Assembly: GCA_031310005.1 (NCBI GenBank)
Contig: CM062383.1
Coordinates: forward strand, 2,852,001 to 2,916,000
Source: Dactylellina haptotyla
Lineage: Eukaryota > Ascomycota > Orbiliomycetes > Orbiliales > Orbiliaceae
Direction: 5' to 3'
DNA: 64,000 nucleotides
This document shows, in pieces, positions 45,764 to 58,186 of the stretch. The notes under the pieces are model-generated. The model was not told the origin of the DNA, made no database searches, and saw nothing but the letters and a program-made list of their open reading frames with translations. A program made the position numbers and the translations under genes. Within the stretch, counting starts at the first letter, position 1; each line of letters opens with the position of its first letter.

Positions 45764-48700
45764 TGTGATTAAGGATATACGAAGGGAATGAAGATATAGA
45801 AGTGAAGAAATGTATATAAAAGAATTCAAATTCTGTAATTGGTAATTTAATCGTAATAGGGATGATGCTGAAAAAAAAAGCTATCCTGTCGACGAGGGCA
45901 TATGCGGTCTTATATCTTCCCTCGAGCTCTCGACCGTTAGCGGGGTACCCCATACCAACGGTTGTTCGCGTTCGCTAGAAGTTACGGATGGGGAAAGCGG
46001 TAAGACCTCCAAACTCTGCAACTTCGGGATGGTTGGGGCTGCAGCACTGGAACATTTTCAAAGTGCCTGATTGAGACTTTCCCTTCACGTGCGAAGGCCC
46101 AAAACACAGGCCGGCAATCTCGAAAGCTCCTTGGACGTTGCGCAACATTCGCCCCTCCCCCCTGCCCTGGCCTGCTGGATGGTCATGCAAACATCCCGGA
46201 TCCTGGCTCCCAAAAATTTCGCTCAGCACAGACCCCTGAGGCAACTTGCAGCTGCGCAGCTGTCGACGTCTGTAAAGCAGTACAGGTCCATCAAATGGCT
46301 GCTTTGCTTCTTCTGTCGCTTAAAATGATCGCCCGTAGGCACCATCAGCGCACTAATGCATTCATTTAGCGGTAGCACTTGCAAGAGCTAGGCTGTATCA
46401 CCTTGGGCGGCCTTCGCAGACTTCGGTCTCGAGTCTAGATGATACATCATTTTGGATATTTCTTGGTAAGGCCGCTTTCCCAGTGTATTTGCCTACCTTT
46501 ATTGGGATTCCGATGCTTCCATGAGACTCCGCGAGAGACAATTTGTCTCCGGGACTTTTCCTAGGGCGTGATCAGAGGTGACAGGTTTTCGCAATTCCTC
46601 CTTGAGCCACTTTAGTCCCAGTTTAGAATTTTAGGGTTGGCAAATTCTGCTGAACCAGAAACCAAGCCACCGACGCTAGCACGAATTGTGGTGTGCGTGC
46701 ACGCTGAGAATCAAGGGTGCTCCGACATCCGACACAGGACTTGTCCAAAATTGGCCCTGGTGGCCCGCATAGCATGGTTTACATCATCGATCGAGAGTTG
46801 ATTATTCTTTCGAGAAAATCTTGTTGAGCATTTTGAAAGCGCATTCAGTTATTGTCGCTAACAGAGTTGCCCATTCTTGGTACGATCGGCTGAAAGCTCG
46901 GAAACCATCGCCGCATTTGCCCTCGCGAATTGCGATCCCCAGATTTCTCATTGTCTGGGGGAGCGCTAAAAAGCATGATTTTCTCCCGTTAATGCACGCG
47001 ACAGAAATCCATGCAGAGAAGAGAAAAATTTTTTCGATGTTTTATCGCAAGTCGGGGAAAGAATACGATTCGCTGAAGCAGGCAGGCTGCGAAAACACAA
47101 TGTTTCGTCCCCAGTGTGGAGGGAATGCATCCAACTGCTGCCCCAAGATAAGCTCAAGCACCCAGTGCCAGTTTGCATTGATTTCCATTTACATGTCAGG
47201 TACCGGTTATTTAACATTCCCAAGCAGACCTTCCCCACAGGAGTAGTGAGACAATGCCCTTTTCGTCCATCGACGTTTGGAAAGACGACAGGCACACCTT
47301 GCATACCGGGGTCATCTGCACGCCAATATTGGTAATTTTCGTATGTCTTCAAATCCTTTCTATAGCATAGACGCGAATAGTCGCCAGACTTGGTACCGAT
47401 TCCCATCAGCATCGTATGATGCTGTAGCCTATGCCCTGGACTAAGGACATTTTAGGAAGTGAAGCGAGAAATGCCTCGTTTGCTGCTCGCGAAAGGAGCT
47501 CTTGTAGCTCTACAAGATTGCAAGATGTTTTAAAATGAATACTACTTGATCTCGTACATTTGACTATCTTGCGGGGAGTTTTTGAAAGGCAATGTCTTGA
47601 CAATTACCCAAATTTGAGGCTTAATACAGCATTGTTCATTGTTTTGTCACCTATCGATTTACGATATTGCATTCTATTGTAATCGAAACTCGAATTGTCA
47701 GAGATACTCGCAATCGCTTTCCTGGTCTAGCTCCGTGAATTCATTAATCAATTAAGCATGGCTGCCATTCTTCTAGCTTCTTTCCCCAGACCCCAAGTTT
47801 GAAGCCTGATAGTTGGATCTATTTGCTTGTCTCTATAAGCTTTTCTCCGACATCTTAAAACACCGGTACCGTAACTTTCGTGCGGGCAGTAGAAGATTCT
47901 TTGGGGAAAATCCGTAATCCGACGGCGGCTTCTCAAGACGTCATTTGGCTAGTGAAGATAGTTGAAACCGCAACACACTTCATGAAACCACCATGTCTCG
48001 ATACTTTCTTCGAGAGCTCGCGGTGAGCATGGCCTAGACCCGGGTTCTTCCCGCTTTGCAGAGAGGAGGGAGAGGGAGAAAAGAGGATAGCCAAGAATTA
48101 AAGTAGAATATTCGAAATGATCAGATGAACGGTCGTCCCGGCCTGGTTGCCACAAAAGTGGAGTCCCCAAAGCCCCGGCCGGCCTGCCTGCCTGTAGTGC
48201 AAGAAGGTTTGCCCAAATGCAATGCACGCGCAATGTGTGTGCATCAAATGATCTGATCCATTTGGGACTTTTTAACAGTTAGACGCGCAGAAAATTCCAA
48301 GATTCTTCCATTTCCCCTCAAATTTTGTGCCCTAACCCAGCAAATCCGATCAGAATACTTTTCAGATAACCTTGATTGTGGCGTCCCCAACTTTTCAGGC
48401 CTGCATCTGTGCAGCGTGATGGACAGCCAGCCCGTCCGCTGCCCTGGCATTCGAGGGACGTGCACACAGAATTAACCGAGCGAGCTTGATATTTAGTCCG
48501 ATGGAGCGGTGCCTGCTCCGGACACAAAAAAAAAAACCTTCGAATCCGTGCCCCTCATTTGGATGTGCACAGCATCCCAAGGTTCACGGTCTCCACAAAG
48601 TCAGGTACGGTATGATTTAGCGAGCCGTGGGAATCCTATAGTTTGAAATAAAAACTTATGATAAGGAAAAAGATATGCAAGCTTTTGTCGTTTGTGTCAC

Positions 48701-49978
48701 AAATCGCTCACCGACCCAAGGCGCAGGACCTCATGGTCAACTTGGGTTCTTAAATTCTAGCTAAATACTTAAGCACCTCGTAGGAGCTTTTCGGGACTTT
48801 CAGGATTCGTATCCATGAAATCACCGATTGTCTTCCCGTGGACTGTGGCCAAGCTGGTACCTGCATGATTGCCACTTTCGTGCTGCATAGCCCCACCGTG
48901 GTATCATCCGTCTACAACCTGCGTCGATGTTCCTGACCATCTTTGAGAGACTGGCCCGTGCTTGGTACCTACAGCTCCAGCTTTATTCATATAAAATTTC
49001 TGGTGAGCATCTGCGCAGCTGCGGGTTGCTCTTGTTCTTACTCCTCAAGTGGGTCGGTGTTTGAAGCTAGGATCATCACGCGTTATTTCCATAATATCAA
49101 ATGAATTATTGGGGATCCACTCTATTACGAAAGATGAAGAAAGTAAGATAGGTTTCACGGGACTTACCGTGGTGTATTTTACTCTCCGATTCCGTCCGCT
49201 TTTTCATTCGAGGTGGTTCTGTCCCGGTGTCAGTGTGTTGAAGTTGATATCAGTTTTGCAAATTTTTGATATCGATCAAATTGCACAATTATGACAACTT
49301 GGTGACGGCAAATTCAGTCGGCTTTGAGTTTGGAAGTCGCTTTGGTAGGGGTATCCATTGTAGACTTCAAAATGATATCATTTGGAAATTTTCAGAATCG
49401 GCCGCAATTATTTTGACTAGGAATCATTGATTCAGAATATTTATAATCGATCACGTTTTTGTTGCGTATGTTGAACCTCAGACTGATTTATTTTAACTCG
49501 ATATGTACATTGGGGGACGTCATGAGCGGGTTGTTCCAGGTTGGAGCAAGATAGAAATTAGAAACAAAGGAAGCCGGGAGAGCCTGGCTTCATTCATCAC
49601 ATTGTTCTTGCGCCTGTAGGTGGCTGGTCCGAGACCATTTTGAGGATTTATAGGAAGTCATGGTCTTGTTCCCAGACCAACACAAAAGCAGGGAAGTAAC
49701 TACGACAGGGATTCAAAGAGTCCTTGTGTTGGCTGCCTTGTAGGATGGATAATTGTGTTGAGCATTGTGTTGCCGCCTTTCAGCGCGACAAACATCCCTC
49801 TTTCGGTGTTGTTGAGGGTAGGGCTTCAAAGCCCTCTCGCTAACCCGAATGCGGCTAGTGGGCTCACACCCAAAATGTCTGCTGGGCTAAACACCATCGT
49901 GCAGCATTGAAGACAAAACTTCGATTCGACATCTCTCCTCACGACAACCCTTCCGGACGACACCGCCAACCGCCCATC
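45764..49978. other. Gene-free stretch of 4.2 kb
   Basis: This is the longest gap in the window. Two opposing frames at 46821-47412 reach 141 and 148 codons but match nothing and overlap each other. The left end is the promoter of the sugar transporter, the right end the pyrimidine-rich promoter of the ribosomal protein gene. No tRNA, rRNA or repeat array was seen. Confidence 0.55.
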
Positions 49979-50800
49979 ATGTCGCTCGTCAACCCCGAAA
50001 AATCCAACTTCCAATACATCGTTAGTATTCCCATTCGATGATTCCGATCTGCCCGATTATCAAGAGGTGGAAAGAGAGTGGGGGCGTGTAGTTGCCCTCG
50101 AGGATATTTCTGAGCTCGAAGAAGAATATCGACAAGGAGGATCACTAGGGCATTAAAGCATTATAAAAAATAGGATAGAAATGCTGACGGATGGATTTTA
50201 TCACGGATATAGTTGCGTCTCCTCAACACCAATGTTGACGGAAAGCAGAAGGTCATGTACGCCATGACCAAGATTGGTGGTGTCGGTCGCCGATACTCCA
50301 ACTTGGTCTGCAAGAAGGCTGATATCGACCTGTCGAAGCGGTATGTAACCTTCGCACCCTCTCGACTCTACGACTATTTTCGGTGAATTCGAAGACTAAT
50401 TTAATTTTTTTCTATATCTATACAGTGCCGGTGAGCTTACCATCGAAGAGCTCGAGCGCATCATCACCATCATCCAGGACCCAACTGCCTACAAGATCCC
50501 AACTTGGTTCCTCAACAGACAGCGCGACATTGTCGACGGCAAGCACTACCAGATTCTCGCCAACGGTCTCCAGAGCAAGCTCCGTGAGGACTTGGAAAGA
50601 TTAAAGAAGATCAGATGTCACCGTGGTTTGAGACACTACTGGGGTCTAAGAGTTAGAGGTCAACACACCAAGACGACTGGGTACGCTCTTCTTCGATGAA
50701 TTTTTCGTGATAATTTTGGGGACAATCGAGTTAACTAATATGTGTGTGTTATAGTCGTCGCGGCCGTACCGTCGGTGTCTCCAAGAAGAAGGGTGGTTAG
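49979..50800 (+). CDS. RPS18: 40S ribosomal protein S18 (uS13)
   Basis: Four exons, 49979-50020, 50213-50340, 50426-50680 and 50755-50800, give 156 residues, the normal eukaryotic length. The sequence follows S18 throughout: [14 protein letters not shown], then [78 protein letters not shown] and the basic tail [14 protein letters not shown]. It sits in the head of the small subunit and contacts the P-site tRNA and the large subunit. The first intron, 192 bases and straight after codon 14, is the longest here, as is common in ribosomal protein genes. Introns start GTTAGT, GTATGT and GTACGC. The T/C-rich upstream region is typical of highly expressed genes. Confidence 0.98.
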
Positions 50801-51373
50801 GCGTATCGCTTTTGTATATTTGTCGGCATTTTTTCGCATTTTCCTTACGCCTTTATTATACGACTTCCTTGTTACCCTTATACATCCTCCTACTACTTCT
50901 TCCTTACTGTATCATCTCTCTCTGGGAAATGCATTAATCCACTGCTTTTGGTGACGGGATAATATTCATCACGGGGGTTTTAACGACTTCTTTCTACATG
51001 TAAAAAACACACTTTATACCGATTCACGCGACTGGCGAAGAGAGGTTTGGGAATATCAATGTGCTCCTGAGGTAGTCTCAGCAGCTATATTATCCGTCTC
51101 AAAAAAAATATTTAAAAACAAAACAGAACGCAGTTCCAACGAATTTCGTAGGGGATGATTAAATTTGTGAATTCGTAGCAGCGACATTCCTGAGTTTCCG
51201 TCTAGGTAGAATGCTTTATCTGTAACATGTATACATCAAAGGATATCTCCGAACATAGGCTCGCTCTATAAACGCCTTGAAATGCAAATCCATGAATAGA
51301 CCAAACCCAGCCGAAAAGGAAATAAGAAAAACTTTTTTTTTTTTGCTCATGCTACTAACACCAACCGTAGTCA
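50801..51373. other. Convergent 3' spacer, no gene seen
   Basis: This lies between the stops of RPS18 and the SBDS gene. It is T-rich and has no recognisable frame. Confidence 0.65.
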
Positions 51374-52252
51374 TCAATCTTCGTCGTTGGCAACAACTGC
51401 GGTGTCGAGAACCTCTACTCTGCCTCTTCCCTTCGCTTCCTTGCCTACTAGGTCGCTGATCTGCCTGTACATCCCCGGCTCGCAGATGACTTCTGCGTTC
51501 CATCCATCGCTTCCGAAATCTTCGTCGAGGACGTTATCGCACATGTCTGTAACGCTTGGCTTGATCTTCTTCGCAACGGCGGATGGAAGGAATATCCTGA
51601 GCTTCATCCTCGCTCGGGCAATAGGAATCGGTTGGTAATATAGCAGCGCCTTGATGGCTTCTAGTGCTTGCGATTTGGCTGATTTGGTGGTAACGACACC
51701 CGTCCACCTCGGTGCTTCCTTCTCGGGTTCTTTCGCCTTCTCCTTGCCCTTATCGCCGTTCTCATCGGCGGCAGCTGCCGAACTGCTGCTTCCTTCGCCG
51801 TTGGAGCTGTTTTGATTCCTGCCCATCAAACCTTCCAGTGCCTTTTCGATCATACCAGGCGTATACACTCTTCCCGAACCGGGATCCACACACTTTTCCG
51901 TTACGATCTGTATGACTTCCTTCTGCAGCATCTCCAGCTGCTGGCCTCTTTCTTTATCACCAACTTGTAGCTCTCCCTTAGCTAGGATCTCCAAAATGAT
52001 TTCCTCCTGACTCTTGCCTGGCCACGCCTTTTGTAGGTCCGCGGTAGGGGCGACGGCACCCTTCGAGGTATTCAGGAAGACCTGGTGGATCTGGAGGACC
52101 TCATCGATATCCTTCTCGACGCCGTTGCGCCATTCGAGGACCTTGTTCTTGTAGCAGGCGAGCTCGAAGCGCTTCTTGGCCTTGCGCATGCGGACGATGG
52201 AGACATTTGTGAGTTTGATCTGGCCGGACGGCTGGTTCACGCGTTGAGACAT
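51374..52252 (-). CDS. SDO1: Ribosome maturation protein SBDS/Sdo1
   Basis: A single exon of 292 residues. It starts MSQRVNQPSGQIKLTNVSIV and continues RFELACYKNKVLEWRNGVEKD, cut here to its core FELACYKNKVLEWRNGVE, the N-terminal FYSH domain that binds in the P site of the 60S subunit. The middle helical domain includes GRVYTPGMIEKAL. The C-terminal ferredoxin-like domain reads ARMKLRIFLPSAVAKKIKP. SBDS works with the GTPase Efl1 to release eIF6 (Tif6) from new 60S subunits. Compared with yeast Sdo1 (250 residues) this one has an extra low-complexity stretch at about 144-182 (NQNSSNGEGSSSSAAAADEN and Lys/Glu after it) between the second and third domains. It lies tail-to-tail with RPS18. Confidence 0.97.
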   Translation of the reverse strand: MSQRVNQPSGQIKLTNVSIVRMRKAKKRFELACYKNKVLEWRNGVEKDIDEVLQIHQVFLNTSKGAVAPTADLQKAWPGKSQEEIILEILAKGELQVGDKERGQQLEMLQKEVIQIVTEKCVDPGSGRVYTPGMIEKALEGLMGRNQNSSNGEGSSSSAAAADENGDKGKEKAKEPEKEAPRWTGVVTTKSAKSQALEAIKALLYYQPIPIARARMKLRIFLPSAVAKKIKPSVTDMCDNVLDEDFGSDGWNAEVICEPGMYRQISDLVGKEAKGRGRVEVLDTAVVANDED

Positions 52253-53074
52253 GGTGGCAGCCTTCTTGTGACGTTATGGTTTTGATATCTCGAATGCCGT
52301 TGAGGGTACTGCTGCTTCTGCCCTGGAGGTATCTAGCAGCGGGCGACTTATATGGGAACAGTCTGACGCTCTCTCGCTCTCTCACTCTCTTTCTCGTTCT
52401 CACAAGTTGGACCTGGGGCTCGTTTGTCAGCGGTGTCGAGGATGGTCTCAAAATAGTGAAATTTTCGGGCTTGATTCAGAATGACGCTTGCACCTGCCAA
52501 GCCCGCCGTTGACTAACCAGCTCCTTCTGCTCCACCGCAACTGCAACCTCGCCCAATCACCGCCCGCCGTCCCCACCAACCCCGTCCGCCACCAATCACT
52601 CGCGATTAATCACCAGCGCTGCAGATGGCCACCCTCGTCCGAGAGCGAGATCTCTGGAACGGGAAGCTGCTAAGCTTTTGGCTGATGCTTGATCGAGAGC
52701 TGCCTGCGCGGAGGATCTCTCTCTCCCCACCACCCCTCTTATCCTCTGCAGCTGCACATCCAATCCAAGACGACGGACTTGCCCATCAGCGTCAGGCCGT
52801 GCTGGCTGCATTGGGTGATTCATCAGACTTGCGGATTGTGCTCCTTTCGTCCTAGTCGGGTCCGCGGCCGTCGAAAACGTTATGGCCAGACGCATAATCT
52901 ACCCCGGAGTCCCCGTCTCACGAGCCGTCAAGGGATATAAAGGAAGGAGGAGTAGTTCAGAGGGATGAATCTCTGATTTCCGACCAGCGCAAAAAGCGTA
53001 AAAGGGCATCGTTTGGATTGCATTTTTGCGACTCAGAAGTCATTATTATAAATACTATATAAACTTATAGAAGG
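52253..53074. other. Divergent promoter region, no gene seen
   Basis: This is the shared upstream region of SBDS and the ankyrin gene. It contains a CT-rich run at 52367-52405 and a TATA-like ATAAATACTATATAAAC (about 53049-53065) just before the ankyrin start. Confidence 0.6.
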
Positions 53075-54790
53075 ATGACTTCTAACCAAGCGAACGGGGA
53101 CGCTGGCTCAAACGGAACCCGGCCCAACAACGTTAACGGAACACCCGGATATGAACACTTCCCCCCATTAGCCCAAGTTGAGACTCTACCGCCAACTTAC
53201 GACGAGACTAGCGAGCATGACCGCACCAGCAGCGAGCAGTTCGAAGCACCCCCCAGCTTTGACGAAGTTCCCTCCCTAGAATCTCTACCTCTGGCAAATG
53301 GCGCGAGCGACCGCACCTGGCTATCGAAATTCGGCCTCGGACTGACCAGCGAGGACCCAATCGTCATAGAAATCCTCCCGAGCAAGGAGAAAGACAAGCC
53401 GCTCGTCTACGACCTCAGTCCGATCCACGAGGCTGCGCTCCGAAACGACCACGCCCTGCTCAAACCACTGGAAGCCTGTGTGGGTTTCACCCACATCGAC
53501 GAGCGCAGCTCCGAGCAAAAGACAGCTCTACACTACGCCTGCCAGAACGGCTGCTTCGACACCGTCAAAGCCCTCATCGACTACGGCGCCAACATCAACG
53601 CCCAATCACTACGGCGCGCCACCCCGCTCAGTCTAGCGTCCGCCTCTGGAAATCTAGACATAGTGCAATACCTCCTCTCGCATAACGCCAAACTCAATTT
53701 CCCGGATGCCGTCGATCCACTATGCGCCGCACTCGCCTCGAAGCGCCAGGGCGTCGCCGCTTTCCTCCTCAGCCGCGGCATCAACCCCAACAGCCGAGAC
53801 TCCGCTGCGAACACCCCGCTGCATCTAGCCATACAGCACGATATGCTCCCGATTGCAAACACGCTGTTAGAACAGGGAGCCAACGCTAACGCCCCGAACG
53901 AGAAGTACCTCCGGCCGCTACACATCGCCTCCCGGAAGGGGAATTTAGTTCTCGCGCGGCGTTTGATCGCGCTCGGAGCGGACGTTAATGCGCCGCAGAA
54001 CGGCGTGGAGTGGTTTACCCCGCTGCACGAGGCCGCTCAGGCGGGACAGAAGGATATCGTGGTTGCGTTGCTGGAGAACGGGGCGAACGTGACTGCGAAG
54101 ACGGCGTTCGCGGGGTACGGCTATTCGCATCCGAAGGCTGCAGGGGAGAGGTGGGGCTCTTCGGCGCTTCATCTGGCGGTGATGTGTGGACACGAGGAGG
54201 TCGTTAGGGTCTTGATTGAGAATAAAGCTGGGATTAACGAGCGAAGATGGGATATGCAGACACCGTTGGTGGTTGCTGTGGCTGGTGGATATCACAATAT
54301 TGCTAGGCTGTTACTGGAAAAGGGCGCGAAGACGGAAATTGTGGGGATGGAGAGGAGAGCGGGTGTTCATGTTGCTGTGGAGAATAGGGATTTGAACATG
54401 CTGGAGCTGCTGTTAAGCTATAAGGCTGATGTCAACGCGAAGATGTGGAGGACATGGACGGCATTGCATGTGGCAGCTGAGAACGGGGATCTTGAGGCTA
54501 CAAAAATTCTAATAGCTAACGGGGTCAAAGTTAACGCTGCTGGAGAGGATGGTGAGACGGCAATGGATGTCGCCGAGGGAGAAGGCCACGGAGAACTGGC
54601 AGAGTACCTGGTCAAGAATGGCGGGAAAGGGGGGAAGGTCTACAAGTCTTTTAAGGTGAGGCATTTCTTCAAATCTTTTATGACACGGTGAAGCAGATTG
54701 CTAACATGATGGGTTTTGATATTGCAGAGATCGGTTCACTATGGGTGGAAGTCGCCGGAGTGGTCTAAATACTCGCACGTGAAGAATTAA
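53075..54790 (+). CDS. Ankyrin repeat protein
   Basis: Two exons, 53075-54655 and 54728-54790, give 547 residues. The 72-base intron begins GTGAGG; the short last exon adds RSVHYGWKSPEWSKYSHVKN, which extends the frame past a weak alternative stop. Residues 1-110 are disordered and rich in Asn, Pro and Glu. From about 125 to 510 run roughly eleven ankyrin units with the usual TALHYACQNG, TPLHLAIQHD, RPLHIASRKG, TPLHEAAQAG, SALHLAVMCG and TALHVAAENG tips. Ankyrin stacks bind other proteins; no catalytic or membrane domain is fused, and the partner is unknown. GC content and codon use fit a normal core gene. Confidence 0.92.
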
Positions 54791-55211
54791 GGCATACGCT
54801 ATTCTATTGATATTACATTACAAATTATACCCTTTTTGTCTACCTCAATTGTACTTACGAAATCATGAAGGAAAATGTTATATTCATTTGAGGCCTGCTT
54901 ATACCCTGGTCGCTATGTTACACAATCTTCACGATACTGGTCTAGTCGCAATGGATTGTGTTGAGCGTTGGAGAATTCCAGACCCTTTCAAGATGCTTGG
55001 CGTGCGTCACGAAGAATGACGTCTGGATCATAGAAAGAGTCTGCCGGTTAAGAGACTAAAAAAAAATTTAGGGCCCTGGCGAAAGATCGAACCCTTTCCC
55101 TTTGGCTATACTCTCTGTAGATGATTCGCAGTAGATCCTCTCTTTCGTTCAACTAGGTGGCATTGATCACTTACCTTAAATTGATATCAACACTACCAGC
55201 AAATATTCACG
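54791..55211. other. Intergenic, no gene seen
   Basis: This holds the 3' end of the ankyrin gene and the promoter of the amylase. No recognisable frame. Confidence 0.65.
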
Positions 55212-57112
55212 ATGTCTAGTGGTAAGTGACTCCGAAAATATATTCAATTAAAATGCAGGTCAGAATACAAATGGCGGTACCTAATTGAAATGATTTTTTT
55301 TTGCGCGCGCAGACGTTCCGCCCACGCCCGTCAATGCGACGATGCTGCAGGCATTCGAATGGTAAGTTACACAATTGGAACACAACATTGTCCCATCAGC
55401 AGTATTTCGTGTTACAATTGCGCATTAACACATTTACTTCGTTCAGGTATGTACCTGCAGACAGAAAACACTGGAAACGTCTCGCAAAAGTCCTACCGGG
55501 CCTATCAGACCTCGGAGTCTCAAACATCTGGATCCCACCAGCGTGTAAAGCCAGCTCGCCCGAGGGAAACGGCTACGATATTGTAAGTCCCAATACATAC
55601 CATCATAAACATACCGCTACCTAATATTTGTATGCTGACACTTGTAAAATTCCTAGTACGACCTATACGACCTCGGCGAATTCGAACAAAAGAATACCAC
55701 TCCAACAAAATGGGGATCCAAAGAAGACCTCATCGCCCTCCGGGACCTCGCAAAGGATCTCAGCGTCGGCCTCTACTTCGACGTGGTATTGAATCATAAA
55801 GCCGGCGCAGACCATACCGAAAAATGCCAGGTCGTCGAAGTCAACCCTGATGATAGAACGCAGGTTGTATCCGACCCGTACGAAATCGAGGCCTGGTTTG
55901 GGTTCGATTTCCCGGGACGAGGGGAGCAGTATAGTAAGCTGAAGTGGCATTGGTATCATTTCAGCGGGACAGATTTGTACGTCCCATTTTCTCCCTTCTT
56001 ATTTTTATTTTTTACACCAAAATATTGCGCATGCGAAATGAGGAGGCTAACGTTTTGTGATAAAAAGCGACAATGCAACTGGAAAGAAGGCGATTTTCGC
56101 GGTCACGGATAAAGTCTGGTCCAACTCGGTCGATACGACGGAGAAAGGAAACTTCGACTACCTCATGTTCGCGGACATTGATTTTTCGCACCCGGAAGTC
56201 CAGGAGGATATCAAGAACTGGGGAGTATGGGTATCTAAGGAATTGAACCTGAAGGGTATGCGATTCGATGCTGCGCGACACTTCTCAGAGCGGTTCTTAC
56301 GGGACTTCATCGCCCATCTGGACAAGGAGGTTCCGGGTGACTGGTTCTTCGTCGGTGAGTGGTGGCAAGATTCGGCGGAGAATATGATAAAGTATCTGGA
56401 CATGATGGGTCGTAAGTTCTCGCTGTTCGATGCGCCGTTGTTTTACAATTTCTGCGAGATTAGTACGTCTGAGAGAGCGGATATGAGGAAGTTGTTCGAC
56501 GATACGCTGGTGCAGAAGGTGCCTGTGAATGCGGTTACCGTGGTGGGGAATCATGATACGCAGCCGGGGCAGGCGAGTTATGTTCGGATGGAGGGGTGGA
56601 TGAAGAGTTTGGCGTATGCGGTCATTCTGTTGAGGGTTGATGGGTATCCGTGTGTGTTTTACGGTGATCTGTTCGGCACAAAGAACCCTGATAACGAAGA
56701 AGGGCCCGCGTGCGGCGGCAAGTTACCAGTGATGCTGGCTGCGAGGAAGTTTTATTCTTACGGCGAGCAGAACGATTATTGGGATGAGCCGAACTGTGTG
56801 GGGTGGGTGAGGAAAGGAACACATGATAAGGTAATTATTGCCCTTTACTCTCTCTCGAAAGCCGGATTTGTTCTAACAAAAATGTAGTCTTTTGGTCTGG
56901 CGGCTGTTCTGTCCAATGCAGAACCTGGTACGAAAAGGATGAATGTCGGTAAAGAGCACGCTGGAGAGGTTTGGACGGATGTCTTGGAGTGGGCGCAAGG
57001 TGAGGTTGTAATTGACGAGGAGGGATGGGGTGACTTCACATGCCCTGGAGCCAGCTGCGCGATCTGGGTGAATAAAGAAGCACCTAAGAGAGAGGGCCTG
57101 GGAGATTTGTAA
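55212..57112 (+). CDS. GH13 alpha-amylase, cytoplasmic type
   Basis: Six exons, 55212-55221, 55313-55361, 55447-55582, 55657-55976, 56068-56830 and 56888-57112, give 500 residues. The first exon holds just ten coding bases. No signal peptide is present, so the enzyme should be intracellular, like the bacterial-type GH13 subfamily 5 amylases (such as Aspergillus AmyD). The barrel motifs are complete: YFDVVLNHKAGAD (region I), KGMRFDAARH with the nucleophile Asp239 (region II), FFVGEWW with acid/base Glu269 (region III) and VVGNHDTQPGQ with Asp335 (region IV). It should cleave alpha-1,4-glucan, either glycogen turnover or, as for AmyD, an effect on wall alpha-glucan. The C-terminal all-beta domain ends ASCAIWVNKEAPKREGLGDL. 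Confidence 0.95.
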
Positions 57113-57337
57113 GTGGCAAATTCTATTCTCACTTATTTTGATATTTACTAACAGGTCTTAGTAATGCCAATATCTACGAAGATTGATTGTACGCCAACAT
57201 TATATGATAGCTTAATAGAGTTTCAAACTAGATTACAGAGCTAAGGGCTAGATTATAAGAGCGGGATAGAAAGGTTAGAAGGTTAGAAAGTAGGATATCA
57301 TTAGATATAATTATATAGGCTATACAATAGAACTACA

Positions 57338-58186
57338 CTATTCAAAGACAAGAGCTTCCTGATCCGTTCTATGCCTCCAGAAAGGATGGCGATTCTCATC
57401 TCTACTCCACCTCCTCACCGGTGAACTATCCGTCGAAGTGACGACCTCCCCATCGACACCCCGTGCAAGCGTCGCCCTACTCTTCCTAACTTTCCTCTGC
57501 CCAACTTCTTTCCCTCTCCACCAATATTTCCCCTGCCACACAGTAGCACTCATAACCAGCGTTGAAAAAGTCAATAGAATGAATGCCACAACGAGACTCC
57601 ACAGCGCGGCGCCAAAGAAACATCTACTCCCGCCTCCGACCTCCTTGCTAGTCACATGCTCGTGCACGATAACAAACAGGTAAAGCTCAATCGACATGGC
57701 GACGGTCATCAATATCCACGATAACAACGTGATCCCCATCGCCGCCACACTTCTAAGGTAACCCGACCTGATGGAGAATACACAGGCGAGAAAACAGGTA
57801 ACCGCCACGATAGGATGCAAGATCATCACTTTCGTTAGCCCGTCTACGTGTTTATTATTCGCGAAGAATTTAGTCCCATCGATCGCGGTTTGCACTTCGG
57901 TGATTGGGTATCCGACAGTAGGGTCGGAACAACTCTGTTTTTGGTAGCCGTTGCCCATATCGATATTTTGGATACAGTAATTGAACGTGCCGTATGTGGC
58001 GTAGGAATCGCGGTCTCGTGAGAACGAGATCATTTCGAACTGGGAGCCATTTTTGAGATCGACGGTTAGCAGGGAGAAGTCCCGCCAAATGCCGCCGGAG
58101 AGGGAGACGAGGATTAAGAGGATCGAGGAAGCGAGGAGGGAGGCGGTCGCGCTGAAGTGGAATATGGCGAAGGTGTGCTTTGCCAT
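57338..58186 (-). CDS. PalI/Rim9-SUR7 family membrane protein
   Basis: A single exon of 282 residues. Four hydrophobic segments lie at about 10-32, 120-142, 150-174 and 195-217. The long first loop contains YATYGTFNYC, the G-x-F/W-x-Y-C signature of the SUR7/PalI superfamily, and further cysteines likely to pair outside the cell. The C-terminal 65 residues are basic and Ser-rich and lie in the cytoplasm. Members act in plasma-membrane eisosome patches (Sur7) or alkaline pH sensing with PalH (PalI/Rim9); the short tail fits SUR7 rather than the long-tailed PalI. It lies tail-to-tail with the amylase, 225 bases away. Confidence 0.82.
   Translation of the reverse strand: MAKHTFAIFHFSATASLLASSILLILVSLSGGIWRDFSLLTVDLKNGSQFEMISFSRDRDSYATYGTFNYCIQNIDMGNGYQKQSCSDPTVGYPITEVQTAIDGTKFFANNKHVDGLTKVMILHPIVAVTCFLACVFSIRSGYLRSVAAMGITLLSWILMTVAMSIELYLFVIVHEHVTSKEVGGGSRCFFGAALWSLVVAFILLTFSTLVMSATVWQGKYWWRGKEVGQRKVRKSRATLARGVDGEVVTSTDSSPVRRWSRDENRHPFWRHRTDQEALVFE

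Noticed and set aside
46821-47412. Overlapping frames of 141 (plus) and 148 (minus) codons
   Set aside because: No recognisable sequence, no splice partners, and mutual overlap; likely chance in a gene-free stretch.
50021-50212. Possible box C/D snoRNA in the long first intron of RPS18
   Set aside because: A GATGAT near the 5' end and a CTGA exist, but the C box does not match RTGATGA and no terminal stem pairs them.
55070-55120. tRNA-like GGTTCGA on the minus strand
   Set aside because: The bases after GGTTCGA do not fit a T-arm and no acceptor stem could be paired.
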